NCBI GenBank assembly: GCA_029262455.1
Contig: JAJCZJ010000046.1
Coordinates: 1 to 64,000, forward strand
DNA from: Deltaproteobacteria bacterium
Lineage (GTDB): Bacteria > Desulfobacterota > Binatia > HRBIN30 > CADEER01
Length of the DNA stretch: 64,000 nt
Direction: 5' to 3'
Below the pieces are notes generated by a model. That model was given only the letters and a program-made list of their open reading frames with translations. It ran no database searches and was not told where the DNA came from. The stretch's first letter is position 1; the number at the start of each line of letters is the position of its first letter. The translations under genes were made by a program, and so were the position numbers. Below are positions 54,442-63,307 of the stretch, piece after piece.

Positions 54442-55809
54442 ATGTCTCAAATCGCAGTCGCCCACCACTACCGGTACCTCTACCCATCGGAGCTGGACGA
54501 AGCTGGCAAACGGCACCGTCTCCGGCTGGCAACGAGCGGCGGCGTCGCTCCGAACCCGCACTTCTTCAACGGCCGGCTCCTGCGACCACAGCGCGACGCG
54601 ACGTTACTGCGTGGACTCATGAGTGTCGTGCAAGCACGGTATCACGTCCCCCCGGCAATGCTGACGAGAATTCTGCTGGAATCCGATCCAGTCGTCACCG
54701 CTGGCAGCGAAAGGCTGCGCTTCGAGGGATTCGCCGGCTGCGCGAGCGTCTACGCGCGCGTCGACCTGTTGGCGACCGCCATCGACGGCGAGCTCTCCAA
54801 CCACGGCACCACGAACGTCGATTTCAATCCACCGATGGTCGCCGCACTTGGCCGCATTCGCGATGGCGACGATGTCAGCTTGTCGGTCGGTTCGGACGAA
54901 GTCAGACTGCAGTACGGAGCGGATTCAATCGTCGAGAAGAAGGTCCGGTTGCCGACGCGCTGGCTCAAGAGCTTCGTCGAAGTACAGGCGTACCAGGCCC
55001 GCATGGAACCGGTCTTTTCGACTTCCGGAACGGAAGCGCATCGGTTTCTGCGTTCGATCCCCCGTTCGCGTACCGGTAGACGCGGATGCTGCGTCGTCGT
55101 CGCCGGCCGCGGACTTCGCATGAGTCAGGTTCCACGCGGCGCACACGTGCGCGTCGGTGGGATCGAGCGCCTGCGGCCGATCGAGAGCCTAGCCCTGCAC
55201 GCAAAACAGCTGCAAGTCTTTCGCGACCCCGCTTCCACCGCCAGCGCCTGGGTCCTGGACTTTGACGATGCCCGCTTCAGTATCGTTCTCAGCCCAGACG
55301 TGTGGCGTGGCTTCTCAGGCGAAGGACAAGTTCTCGCCGATCTCGCAACCGACGCGCCCGAGAAACTACAGCGCGTCCGGGCCGCCCTGCAATGGAGCAC
55401 GGTCATCGACCCAGAAAGACTCTCACAAGATTCGGGATTCGGCGACAGCGATATCGGCCCGACACTAGCAAGACTCGGGGCGCGTGGCTTGGTCGGATAC
55501 GATCTCGTCGACAACGCCTACTTCCACCGCGAGCTGCCGTTTGACTTGTCCCTGATCGAGGCACTCCAACCGCGACTCAAGAACGCACGCAAGCTGGTCG
55601 ACGAGCGGAAGGTGTCGATCGTCAGCCGCACCGGTACCAGCGCCGAAGCCTACGTCGCGTCGAGCGACGTCGAACACCGCGTCGTCATCAACGGCGACGA
55701 CGAACGTTGCTCGTGCCCCTGGTACGCCAAGCATCACGGCGAGCGCGGCCCCTGCAAACACGTCCTGGCAGCGAAACTCTACATCGACCAGAACGAGGCG
55801 GAGTTGTGA
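54442..55809 (+). CDS. SWIM zinc-finger protein
   Basis: A 455-residue protein ending in a complete SWIM zinc finger: Cys423-Ser-Cys425, 12 residues, then Cys438-Lys-His440 (RCSCPWY...PCKHVLAAKL). The rest has SWIM-associated beta/helical segments (SVQVAYHVPPAML, VVVAGRGLRMSQVPRG, VHVRVGGIERL) of unknown function. SWIM fingers bind DNA or proteins and often accompany helicases or MoxR-type complexes. The ATG at 54442 (MSQIAVAHHYRY) is favoured over TTG at 54349. Its stop overlaps the GTG start of the following DUF6493-like gene. Confidence 0.88.
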   Translation: MSQIAVAHHYRYLYPSELDEAGKRHRLRLATSGGVAPNPHFFNGRLLRPQRDATLLRGLMSVVQARYHVPPAMLTRILLESDPVVTAGSERLRFEGFAGCASVYARVDLLATAIDGELSNHGTTNVDFNPPMVAALGRIRDGDDVSLSVGSDEVRLQYGADSIVEKKVRLPTRWLKSFVEVQAYQARMEPVFSTSGTEAHRFLRSIPRSRTGRRGCCVVVAGRGLRMSQVPRGAHVRVGGIERLRPIESLALHAKQLQVFRDPASTASAWVLDFDDARFSIVLSPDVWRGFSGEGQVLADLATDAPEKLQRVRAALQWSTVIDPERLSQDSGFGDSDIGPTLARLGARGLVGYDLVDNAYFHRELPFDLSLIEALQPRLKNARKLVDERKVSIVSRTGTSAEAYVASSDVEHRVVINGDDERCSCPWYAKHHGERGPCKHVLAAKLYIDQNEAEL

Positions 55810-58766
55810 AACCGTCGCTTTCCGAAGAACTCATCCTCCACGGCTTGGAAGTCTCGGAGCAGATGAGGTCAAAGCTCGACACTTGGGAGGTTCCGGAGAC
55901 GCTGATCCCTTTGTTCGAAGGTGCCTCCGAGGCACAGCGAAAAGAAGTCTCGTCTTTCGTATTCGAGTGCGCGCGCAGAGAGCGAAATGACGGCTACTCA
56001 CAAGCGGTGTCCTGCGTCGCTCTTGCGACGTGTTCGCTCGGACAGATCAAGAAGCTCGGTCAGTACGCGTTGCCGTTGCGGACTCACTACACCGTACGCA
56101 TCCTCGCTGACCGGCGGCCCAAATGGATCGACGCATGGGCCGAATGGACCATCTCCTTGGGCAGGATGGAACGATATATCACGGACAATTGGGCCGTGGT
56201 TCGGGTTCTATCGCGCATGGGCGTGTGTGAGATGCCCGATAAACCCGAAACAACTACTAGCATTGTCGGCGGCGTATGGGATGCATTTCTGCTGCGCCAG
56301 ACTCTGGCGAATCGACGATACCCGACCGCAGAAGAGCGCCGCGCGCCGGGTGGCAAACTCCTTCTCAGGTGCCTACGCGACGACCCCGACCTCCTGAAGA
56401 ACGATATCTGGGGCCTGTTCGAGATTCCTGGCCCGATGGCAATGAATCTCGCTGGCAGGGATCCGTACTGGGGATGGAGCGAGGCAATGGTCGAGCTCGC
56501 ACGCGACGGAACAATGCCGCGCCAACGAATGCTGGACTCCATTCTCCACGCGCTGCAGAGCGACTTTCCCGAGAAGCAGGCGACTTGGTTCCGACGCCTT
56601 CACGATGCGCTCGAGCCCAGCAGCGAAGAGCGTGCTCAACGTGCGCAGTGCTATCTCCGACTCCTCGACAGCTCGATCCCACCGATTGTGTCGTTCGCCA
56701 CCACATCCGTCGCGTCGCTGGTCGCCGACGGAACGCTCGAAGGTAAGGAAGTGATTCCGCGCCTGGGGTCGGCCCTGAGTGGGCGAACAAAGACCGCCGC
56801 AATGAAAGCACTCGCTGTCCTCGATCGAGTCAGCCGTCGAAACCAGAAGATCGCAAGACAGGCCGCCGAAGCGGCTTGCCAGGGATTGGCTCATGGCGCC
56901 GAAGAAGTTCAGTCCAGAGCGGCAGGACTGATCAGAAAATACGGCGACCCATCAGATCCGTCGCTCCGTGATCGTGTGACGTCCCTAGTAGACGGGACAA
57001 CAGCGGTGGTTCGACCATCGCTTCTCGACTGGCTCGGCGAGAGTTCCCCCGTTGCCGAAGCTTCCAGCGAGGCCATCGATCTCCCAGATTTCGACAAACG
57101 TATCGCCGCACTCGATGCGAAATACGTTGAGGTCTGCGGTATTGCCAAAGTGCGCTCCGGAATCTCAGACCACCCCACGAACGATCTCGAATCAATCGAA
57201 TTCGACGGCACCGAAGTACCGCGACTCGACCCCGACAAGGAGATCGTCCCGATCGCGACCCTCGACGAACTGATCGAAGTCTGTGCCGCCGCGATCGAGG
57301 GCGCGCTCGACCCCGAAGAGATCGAGCGCGCCCTCGACGGAGTTGCCCGACTCCGTTTACTGCGCCCTGCAGACTTCGCAAAGCGCACCGCCCCACTGCT
57401 CAAACGGGTCAGCGGCACGAATGCCACTGGACCCCAGATCGCTTTGCTTCGACAGGCACTTGCGCACTGGCTTGGACACAACCGAGACTCTGACGTCGTC
57501 GAGGGCGACGAGCACCTGCGGCCCGCCCGGCTGTGTACGCCCACACACCGTGGCTACTGGATCGATCCCCGGATCCTCGTACAACGAGCGATCCGCTGGA
57601 ATGACCAGGCAGACGAAGTCGTCCTGCTAGACCAGGTGTATTCGCTCTTGCGTCTGGCACCTGATCGCCGCAACGAGGCGTTGCCCGCGGCCGCTCGAGT
57701 CGACGGCGAGTACGGCTGCGCGCTCCGCTACGCCTTTGGCGCCAGCCAGGAGATCGGGCCGACCGCGCCCCTCTGGGTCGCAGCCGCGCGGGCGCGGGCA
57801 CCGTGGTCCGACGATTTCCATGTCGACCGAGCACACTCCGGACTCGGCCCTGACGGCGCACTCGCAGCTCGCTATCGCTGGTGGGCAGACGCGACCAAGT
57901 TTCTCGATCACTACGACGATCCAGAAACCTCGTACGCGCTCCGAATCGAGGTCCAGCCAAGAGTACCCGCCGCCGAGGACGACAGCGAATCCTATCGACC
58001 CGAGTCGATCTCGGAGAATTTCCCAACAGTCCTGGAACATCGCCGCTGGTCGCTAGGACACCTGGATATGTACGAATCGCCAAGCGACGAAGGGCCACTG
58101 TACCCAGGCGTTTGGCCGCTCGCCCGTGAATCGTGGTTCGCGCGCGGCGCCCAGCGGTTGTCCAACAACGCCCGCTACGGCCACATCAGCAATGACGAGA
58201 TCTACATCGAGCCACTACTCGATGCGGACGTGCCGCTCCTCCCGATGGCCGAGCTGACGCTGGTTTTTGGGCTCTGCGCCAAAGCAACCGATCAGCATAC
58301 GCTGGCGGTCGACGCCTTGACTGCCTGCATCGAGGACGGTCGCGTCACAGGACCTGAGCTGGGCGACTGCGTCGCCAGACTCGTTGAATCGCCCCTACTG
58401 ATGACGAATCGCCTGGCCAAGAATTTGTCGATCGTGGCGTCGGCCTCGGCGCTTCACGCATTCGTCGTTCGTCGACTCATCGAAAGTGCTCTGCAACCCC
58501 AAACCTCCGCCGCCAAGAAACAGTGGCTGCCTCTCTTGCCACTGCTGCGCGAGCTTCTAGTTGACCAGCACGAAGCGGTCACCAGCGTCGCTGCAAGAGC
58601 GCTCCTCCAAGATATCGCCGGTAAGGGAAAGGTCGGCGAATCCGCGAAAGCGCTACTCGCGCTTACTCCGGTCCTAAACCCGTCGCGAACGCGACGCGTG
58701 CTCCAGCAAGCCCTCATCGGGCGACTCGAGCGCGCCGAGCGATGGACCCGATTTTCTGCGCAATGA
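55806..58766 (+). CDS. DUF6493-like large helical protein (second paralogue)
   Basis: A 986-residue soluble protein, GTG start overlapping the SWIM stop (GTGA) with GAGGCGGAG upstream, so translation is coupled. It aligns with the protein at 51303 along its length: LGQIKKLGQYALP, WSEAMVELARDGTMPRQRML, LHDALEPSSEERAQR, VAAARARAPWSDD, AARYRW, LDADVPLLPMAEL and CIEDGRVTG have counterparts in the same order. It is therefore a diverged duplicate rather than a chance neighbour. No catalytic residues or membrane segments were recognised. The operon ends here; a leftward gene faces it. Confidence 0.82.
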   Translation: MKPSLSEELILHGLEVSEQMRSKLDTWEVPETLIPLFEGASEAQRKEVSSFVFECARRERNDGYSQAVSCVALATCSLGQIKKLGQYALPLRTHYTVRILADRRPKWIDAWAEWTISLGRMERYITDNWAVVRVLSRMGVCEMPDKPETTTSIVGGVWDAFLLRQTLANRRYPTAEERRAPGGKLLLRCLRDDPDLLKNDIWGLFEIPGPMAMNLAGRDPYWGWSEAMVELARDGTMPRQRMLDSILHALQSDFPEKQATWFRRLHDALEPSSEERAQRAQCYLRLLDSSIPPIVSFATTSVASLVADGTLEGKEVIPRLGSALSGRTKTAAMKALAVLDRVSRRNQKIARQAAEAACQGLAHGAEEVQSRAAGLIRKYGDPSDPSLRDRVTSLVDGTTAVVRPSLLDWLGESSPVAEASSEAIDLPDFDKRIAALDAKYVEVCGIAKVRSGISDHPTNDLESIEFDGTEVPRLDPDKEIVPIATLDELIEVCAAAIEGALDPEEIERALDGVARLRLLRPADFAKRTAPLLKRVSGTNATGPQIALLRQALAHWLGHNRDSDVVEGDEHLRPARLCTPTHRGYWIDPRILVQRAIRWNDQADEVVLLDQVYSLLRLAPDRRNEALPAAARVDGEYGCALRYAFGASQEIGPTAPLWVAAARARAPWSDDFHVDRAHSGLGPDGALAARYRWWADATKFLDHYDDPETSYALRIEVQPRVPAAEDDSESYRPESISENFPTVLEHRRWSLGHLDMYESPSDEGPLYPGVWPLARESWFARGAQRLSNNARYGHISNDEIYIEPLLDADVPLLPMAELTLVFGLCAKATDQHTLAVDALTACIEDGRVTGPELGDCVARLVESPLLMTNRLAKNLSIVASASALHAFVVRRLIESALQPQTSAAKKQWLPLLPLLRELLVDQHEAVTSVAARALLQDIAGKGKVGESAKALLALTPVLNPSRTRRVLQQALIGRLERAERWTRFSAQ

Positions 58767-58783
58767 CGCCTCCCAGGCCTCGG

Positions 58784-59353
58784 TCATGACTTGCCCCCGT
58801 CGCGCTGCGGCTGCTCGCGCACGAGCCAATAGTGCTCCAGCGCCTGCTCGATCGTGGGATCGAGACCGCCACTCGCATCGAGCTTCCACCAGAGATACGC
58901 CACCACCGCGCAAACCTGCTTCGCGTTGTAGTCTGCAAAATCTGCGCGGCTGTGCTCGCCCATCGTTCCACCCCCCCAGACCTTGGCGACCTTCTGTCCC
59001 TCAGCCTGCGGCGTCAGAAACGTGCACAGCCGTGACTCCGGTCCACCACATTCCAACTCTCCGCGAATATCGGCGATCAAGTAAGCCGGCAAATAGAATC
59101 GCAGCGCTGCAGCTGAAAAGAACGACAGCGCCGTGCCCCAGCCATCGGGTGCCTGATTGAGGAACGCAACATCGAGCTCGCGCCAGTCAGTCCTTCCGCG
59201 AAAGTCTTCGGCCAAGGCAGCCGGCTCTTCACCATAAGTGCTGTCGGTCAGCCGGTCGTCGCCGGGATACTGCACCTCGGCGAAGGCGTCCTCGATCAGT
59301 GCAATCAGCTGTTCCCCGAATCCCTGGCCACGGCTCTGCGGGCCCTCACTCAC
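58784..59353 (-). CDS. DUF6714-like protein
   Basis: A roughly 190-residue soluble protein. FAEVQYPGDDRLTDSTYGEE, DFRGRTDWREL and ALSFFSAAALRFYLPAYLIADIRGEL (split by function) match my recollection of DUF6714, a small family of unknown role. A GTG at 59353 with GAGGATC upstream is preferred; an ATG at 59401 is possible. It converges on the DUF6493/SWIM operon with only 17 bases between, so a functional link is possible but not shown. Confidence 0.68.
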   Translation of the reverse strand: MSEGPQSRGQGFGEQLIALIEDAFAEVQYPGDDRLTDSTYGEEPAALAEDFRGRTDWRELDVAFLNQAPDGWGTALSFFSAAALRFYLPAYLIADIRGELECGGPESRLCTFLTPQAEGQKVAKVWGGGTMGEHSRADFADYNAKQVCAVVAYLWWKLDASGGLDPTIEQALEHYWLVREQPQRDGGKS

Positions 59354-59668
59354 TTTTCTTGATCCTCGGGCGCGCAACCGGAATTTCGTAAAACAACACA
59401 AACTTCACCGATCAATCTCCCTCCCAGCACAGCGCACGGCATGCCCGGTCCCTGTAGGCGAAACGAATCACCAGTTGATATCCCGATCTGGGACGCTTGC
59501 TCAATGGAGTCGGGTCGGCCACCGAACGATGACCTCAACAAGTATTCATGCTCACGGGACCGGTCAGCACGCTGCGGAGCAGGTGACGCTCTTTCTGTGG
59601 CATCCATCGCGCGCGCGGAGTAGCAATAGGCTCGCCCCTGTCCACAGGTCAGCCGAGGAGAAGAACGC

Positions 59669-60787
59669 ATGCAGCCGCAATTCAAACTATTCGCTCGAAT
59701 CGTTTCTGCATTGGCGTGGGCAACGGCTTCAGCAGCGTTCGCTCAAGACTGCCCATGTGACTGCAACCAAGACGAGGCGGTTCGGGTCGCCGAGCTCGTA
59801 ACATCAGTACGAATCGCCACTGGCTCCACAAGCCTCGACGCCTGTCCATCGGCCGACCGAAACGGCAACGACACCGTCGCAGTGAACGAACTGATCGGAT
59901 GCGTGCGCGCCGCCCTCGAAGGGTGCGAAGCGATCAAAGGCGGTCCACCGCCCGGCATACGGCGCTTCTCGCTCGATACTCGACGCAGCGAGCTGATCTC
60001 GACACTCCCGGCAGCCGGGGACTTCCCCACACCCGGATTCACTGGATACCTCGACCTCCGCGCCCGACGAGTATTCCAGTCCAACACGTTCTTTCTCGAT
60101 GTCGTCGGATCCTCGGAGTATCTCTCCGTCGACATACCCACGGTCGGCAGCGCTCTATGCGTTCGGCCCATCCGCGAGGAATTCCCAGTGCTAAACGCCG
60201 GCGTGCTCTACTGCGCGCCCGGCAACCGCGTCGGTCTAGCGCTGAACCAAGACCGGATAGCCGGCGTGATCGCCGCTTGCCAAGACGATGGTCTGGCCTG
60301 TACCGCCGACAGCGACTGTGCAACCGGCATTTGCTTCGGAAGCGCCGACTGCAACGAACTCGGCGGCACAATTGAACCATCGATCGGAGCCGGCGTTTGC
60401 ATCGGCCCAATCGTCGGCACTCTCCGCGACGAGACCTCGGAAGCAGGTTCAGCTCTCATCTCGCCAGACCCCGTCGCCGGACGAATCGTCGGGCTGCCGG
60501 TTCAGATCGTCACTGAAACCTCGCTCCCGTGCGGCGACGAACCAGACGCCCCGGGAATGACCACGCCCATCACCTTGACAACCGGAGTCGCCAGCGCTCG
60601 CCTAGACGACGTAAACCGGGGCGCTGGGGAAGTTCTCGAAACGCAGAGCGCCGGCGTGCCGTTTGATTGCGACCGATGGACCGGAGAGAACAGCCCGGGC
60701 ACACTCGTCTTCTCCGCTCCAACCCTTGATGTCGACACTGGAGTAGGAACCACCGACCTGATCTCGACCTGGCGCTGGGTCGACTAA
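59669..60787 (+). CDS. Exported dockerin-like protein
   Basis: A 372-residue secreted protein. Signal peptide (IVSALAWATASAAFAQD), then two dockerin-like EF-hand units (CPCDCNQDEAVRVAELV and DRNGNDTVAVNELIGCVRAALEGC). The C-terminal domain from about residue 95 (IRRFSLDTRRSELIST to FDCDRWTGENSPGTLVFS) matches the C-terminal domain of the protein at 32202-33956. A central disulfide-rich CQDDGLACTADSDCATGIC segment is extra. GGAG lies well before the ATG. Likely surface-associated. Confidence 0.82.
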   Translation: MQPQFKLFARIVSALAWATASAAFAQDCPCDCNQDEAVRVAELVTSVRIATGSTSLDACPSADRNGNDTVAVNELIGCVRAALEGCEAIKGGPPPGIRRFSLDTRRSELISTLPAAGDFPTPGFTGYLDLRARRVFQSNTFFLDVVGSSEYLSVDIPTVGSALCVRPIREEFPVLNAGVLYCAPGNRVGLALNQDRIAGVIAACQDDGLACTADSDCATGICFGSADCNELGGTIEPSIGAGVCIGPIVGTLRDETSEAGSALISPDPVAGRIVGLPVQIVTETSLPCGDEPDAPGMTTPITLTTGVASARLDDVNRGAGEVLETQSAGVPFDCDRWTGENSPGTLVFSAPTLDVDTGVGTTDLISTWRWVD

Positions 60788-60799
60788 CTCGGAGAATCG

Positions 60800-61582
60800 A
60801 TGAAGGTTGAACGAAAGCATGTCCTCGTCACGGGCGGAGCAAGCGGTATTGGCAAGGCTCTCTGCGAGAGCTTCGCTGCGGCGAAGGCTGGTACGGTTGT
60901 CGTGGCAGACATCGACGAAGCCGGCGCAAAGAACGTCGCCGATGATATCGGCGGAGTCGCAGCCAAACTCGACGTCAGCAACGCCAAGGCCATCACTGAT
61001 CTGGTCAATCGCTGCGAGAACGACAATGGTCCCATCGATCTGCTGTGCTCGAACGCCGGCATCTTCGTCGAGGGTGGAGAGGAAGTCGTCGATGAGAATT
61101 GGCAACGGATCTGGGAGGTCAACGTCATGGCCCATGTCTGGGCTGCGCGCGCGGTCCTGCCGAGTATGCTCGCTCGAGGTGACGGGTATCTCCTCAACAC
61201 CGCTTCGGCCGCCGGGCTACTCTCACAGATCGGATCGGCTCCGTACTCGGTAACAAAGAGCGGGGCAGTGGCGTTCGCAGAATGGCTCTCGATTACCTAC
61301 GGCAGCCGCGGCATCAAAGTATCCGTACTCTGCCCACAAGCTGTGCGAACCAAGATGACAGCCGGCACCGACGAAGGCGGCGTTGCGGGTGTCGACGGAA
61401 TGATCGAACCCGAAGCCGTCGCGCAAGCGGTGCTCGACGGCGTCAGAGACGAGACTTTTCTAATCCTGCCCCACCCGGAAGTGCAGAAATACCAAGAACG
61501 GAAGGTAGCCGACCGCAACCGCTGGCTGCGTGGCATGCGGCGACTGCAGGACCAATTCCTAGCGCTGTCAGGATCGTCTTAA
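60800..61582 (+). CDS. Short-chain dehydrogenase/reductase
   Basis: A 260-residue classical SDR, NAD(P)-dependent oxidoreductase. TGGASGIG (11-18) binds cofactor; NAG (85-87), Ser136 and Tyr149-x-x-x-Lys153 (YSVTK) form the catalytic set. The acidic Asp37 after VVVAD suggests NAD preference. It follows the dockerin-like gene by 12 bases on the same strand, probably by proximity only. Confidence 0.93.
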   Translation: MKVERKHVLVTGGASGIGKALCESFAAAKAGTVVVADIDEAGAKNVADDIGGVAAKLDVSNAKAITDLVNRCENDNGPIDLLCSNAGIFVEGGEEVVDENWQRIWEVNVMAHVWAARAVLPSMLARGDGYLLNTASAAGLLSQIGSAPYSVTKSGAVAFAEWLSITYGSRGIKVSVLCPQAVRTKMTAGTDEGGVAGVDGMIEPEAVAQAVLDGVRDETFLILPHPEVQKYQERKVADRNRWLRGMRRLQDQFLALSGSS

Positions 61583-61897
61583 AGAATCGGCCAAGGGCAC
61601 GACAACACCCCTCTCAGGACCCCAGCCAACCTCACCGCTCCAACGGGGGCGGCCATCGTCACCAACACACGCGCCTCGATCACACACGGGACGTCGGGCA
61701 GCCGCCATTCCGACGAACGTAGAATTTCCTTTCCTTCCGGCGCTCTGTTGCGAATATTGCGGTCATGCTGAAACACAACCATCAAGCAGCCAGTTCCGCC
61801 GCGCCGGGGACGCCCAGAAGGCCCCGCCCCCATTGGTGAAGGTTCATCCTTCGGCGCCCGTCGGCTGATCGTCGGCAACACGCACCGGGGACGAACC
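61583..61897. other. Intergenic stretch, no gene recognised
   Basis: About 315 bases between two rightward genes. It should contain the promoter of the following gene; no terminator hairpin, repeat or small gene was recognised. Confidence 0.35.
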
Positions 61898-62860
61898 ATG
61901 AAATCCGAAGAAGTCCAAGAGATCGTTTCTTGCCTGCCACGCGGCAAGACCGTGTTTCACTATTTTCGCGACCGATACGCTGCCTTGCTGCTCGCGCGTG
62001 CATTCAAGGAGAAGGCACAACTGGGGCAGGTCAAGCGCTCGCGATTCGGACGATTACTCTCAAAACCGATCATCGCCGATTTGCTCGGCCGCTGCGGCGA
62101 CGGCCGCGTAACACCGGATCTCTTCAACACCGCTTGGGCGCAACCCGCCGAACCATACCTATTGGGGCTGACTTCATGGGGGATCGACGGCAAACGCCTG
62201 ACCCGCGCCAACTATCATCAGACTTCGAGGCCGGGCGTAAACCTCGTCTTGCAACTCAACTTCAGCTCGCACCACGAGCGACCTTCATCCGGCTGGATCG
62301 GTAAGGCCGACCCGACACATCCGTTCGTCCTCAAGGATCATCCGGTCGCTTGCCCCGACCGAAACACCCTCGCCTGGGCGCGCCTCGATATCGATCTCGC
62401 AAGCGGCGAGGCGTTGATCGAAGAAATCCAAAGTGACTGGGTGCGAGAGGTCCACAATCTAATTCGCACGCTGCGCTGTTTGCCATCGGACCAAGTCCGG
62501 CGCCGATTCCTAACCAACTGCTACGCCCCGATCGGCTTGAAGGGAATCCGCGAGTACGCAGCGCATGTATTACCGTTTCACGCGCGCCACTGGGCGGAGG
62601 CGATGCTCAGTGCTGCAATTTGGTTTCTCCACGACGAGATCGGAGTGCGACGGATCTACTACCACACGTTCGATGGAGGCAACCGACTCAAGGGGTTGTC
62701 CGACTGTCCACCGCCGCGATCACTGTATACAGACCTACCGCGACGCTTTTGCTTTGACCGCACAACCGAGCCGCCACGACTGCTCGACCAATGCACGGAT
62801 TCGCGCGTAAGGAGTGCGGTGCGAAGCGGTGAAATCGAATTCCACCGAATAAATCTCTGA
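61898..62860 (+). CDS. Conserved hypothetical protein with EIQSD motif
   Basis: A 320-residue basic soluble protein, unrecognised. DLASGEALIEEIQSDWVREV contains the EEIQSD string often seen in phage-type large polyvalent and related proteins. HERPSSGWIGKADPTHPFVL and RIYYHTFDGGNRLKG are other strong features. No signal peptide. A strong bidirectional terminator follows. Function unknown. Confidence 0.72.
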   Translation: MKSEEVQEIVSCLPRGKTVFHYFRDRYAALLLARAFKEKAQLGQVKRSRFGRLLSKPIIADLLGRCGDGRVTPDLFNTAWAQPAEPYLLGLTSWGIDGKRLTRANYHQTSRPGVNLVLQLNFSSHHERPSSGWIGKADPTHPFVLKDHPVACPDRNTLAWARLDIDLASGEALIEEIQSDWVREVHNLIRTLRCLPSDQVRRRFLTNCYAPIGLKGIREYAAHVLPFHARHWAEAMLSAAIWFLHDEIGVRRIYYHTFDGGNRLKGLSDCPPPRSLYTDLPRRFCFDRTTEPPRLLDQCTDSRVRSAVRSGEIEFHRINL

Positions 62861-62870
62861 GAATCAGCAG

Positions 62871-62906
62871 CGCCGCTCGCACTTTCCTGCGAAAGGGCGA
62901 GCGGCG
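62871..62906. terminator. Bidirectional rho-independent-style terminator
   Basis: CGCCGCTCGC-A-CTTTC-CTGC-GAAAG-G-GCGAGCGGCG forms a 10-bp stem, one mismatch, a 5-bp stem and a tetraloop. It lies exactly between the rightward gene ending at 62860 and the leftward parvulin ending at 62915, so it can stop both transcripts. Confidence 0.8.
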
Positions 62907-62914
62907 TCCACGGC

Positions 62915-63196
62915 CTACTCCGTGCGCGCGGTCACCTCGATGAGGTGGTAACCGAACTGCGTCTTGACCGGCCCCTGCAAGGTTCCTACGTCGGCGCTGA
63001 AGACGACTTCGTCGAACTCCTTGACCATCTGGCCCCGGGAGAAGTGACCGAGATCGCCACCCTCCTTGCCCGACGGGCACTCCGAGTGTTCTTTCGCGAG
63101 GGCTGCAAAGTCAGCCCCTTCGTCGATCTGTGTCTTGAGTCCCTGACAGAATCCTTCGGATTTTACGAGAATGTGTCGTGCGGATGCTTTTGGCAT
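62915..63196 (-). CDS. Parvulin-type peptidyl-prolyl isomerase
   Basis: A 93-residue single-domain parvulin: [39 protein letters not shown] and [15 protein letters not shown]...[12 protein letters not shown] contain the His/Asp/His active-site positions. No signal peptide, so it is cytosolic and resembles PpiC. AAGGAGG just before the ATG is a strong ribosome-binding site. Confidence 0.95.
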   Translation of the reverse strand: MPKASARHILVKSEGFCQGLKTQIDEGADFAALAKEHSECPSGKEGGDLGHFSRGQMVKEFDEVVFSADVGTLQGPVKTQFGYHLIEVTARTE

Positions 63197-63307
63197 TTTG
63201 GTCCTCCTTAAACTCAGCTGTAGCCCAAGCCCTAAGACTAGTCACCACCCTTTGCGGGCAGCTTTCCGGCCCTACTTTTACACGCCGGTTTCGCAAACAA
63301 ACTCAAT

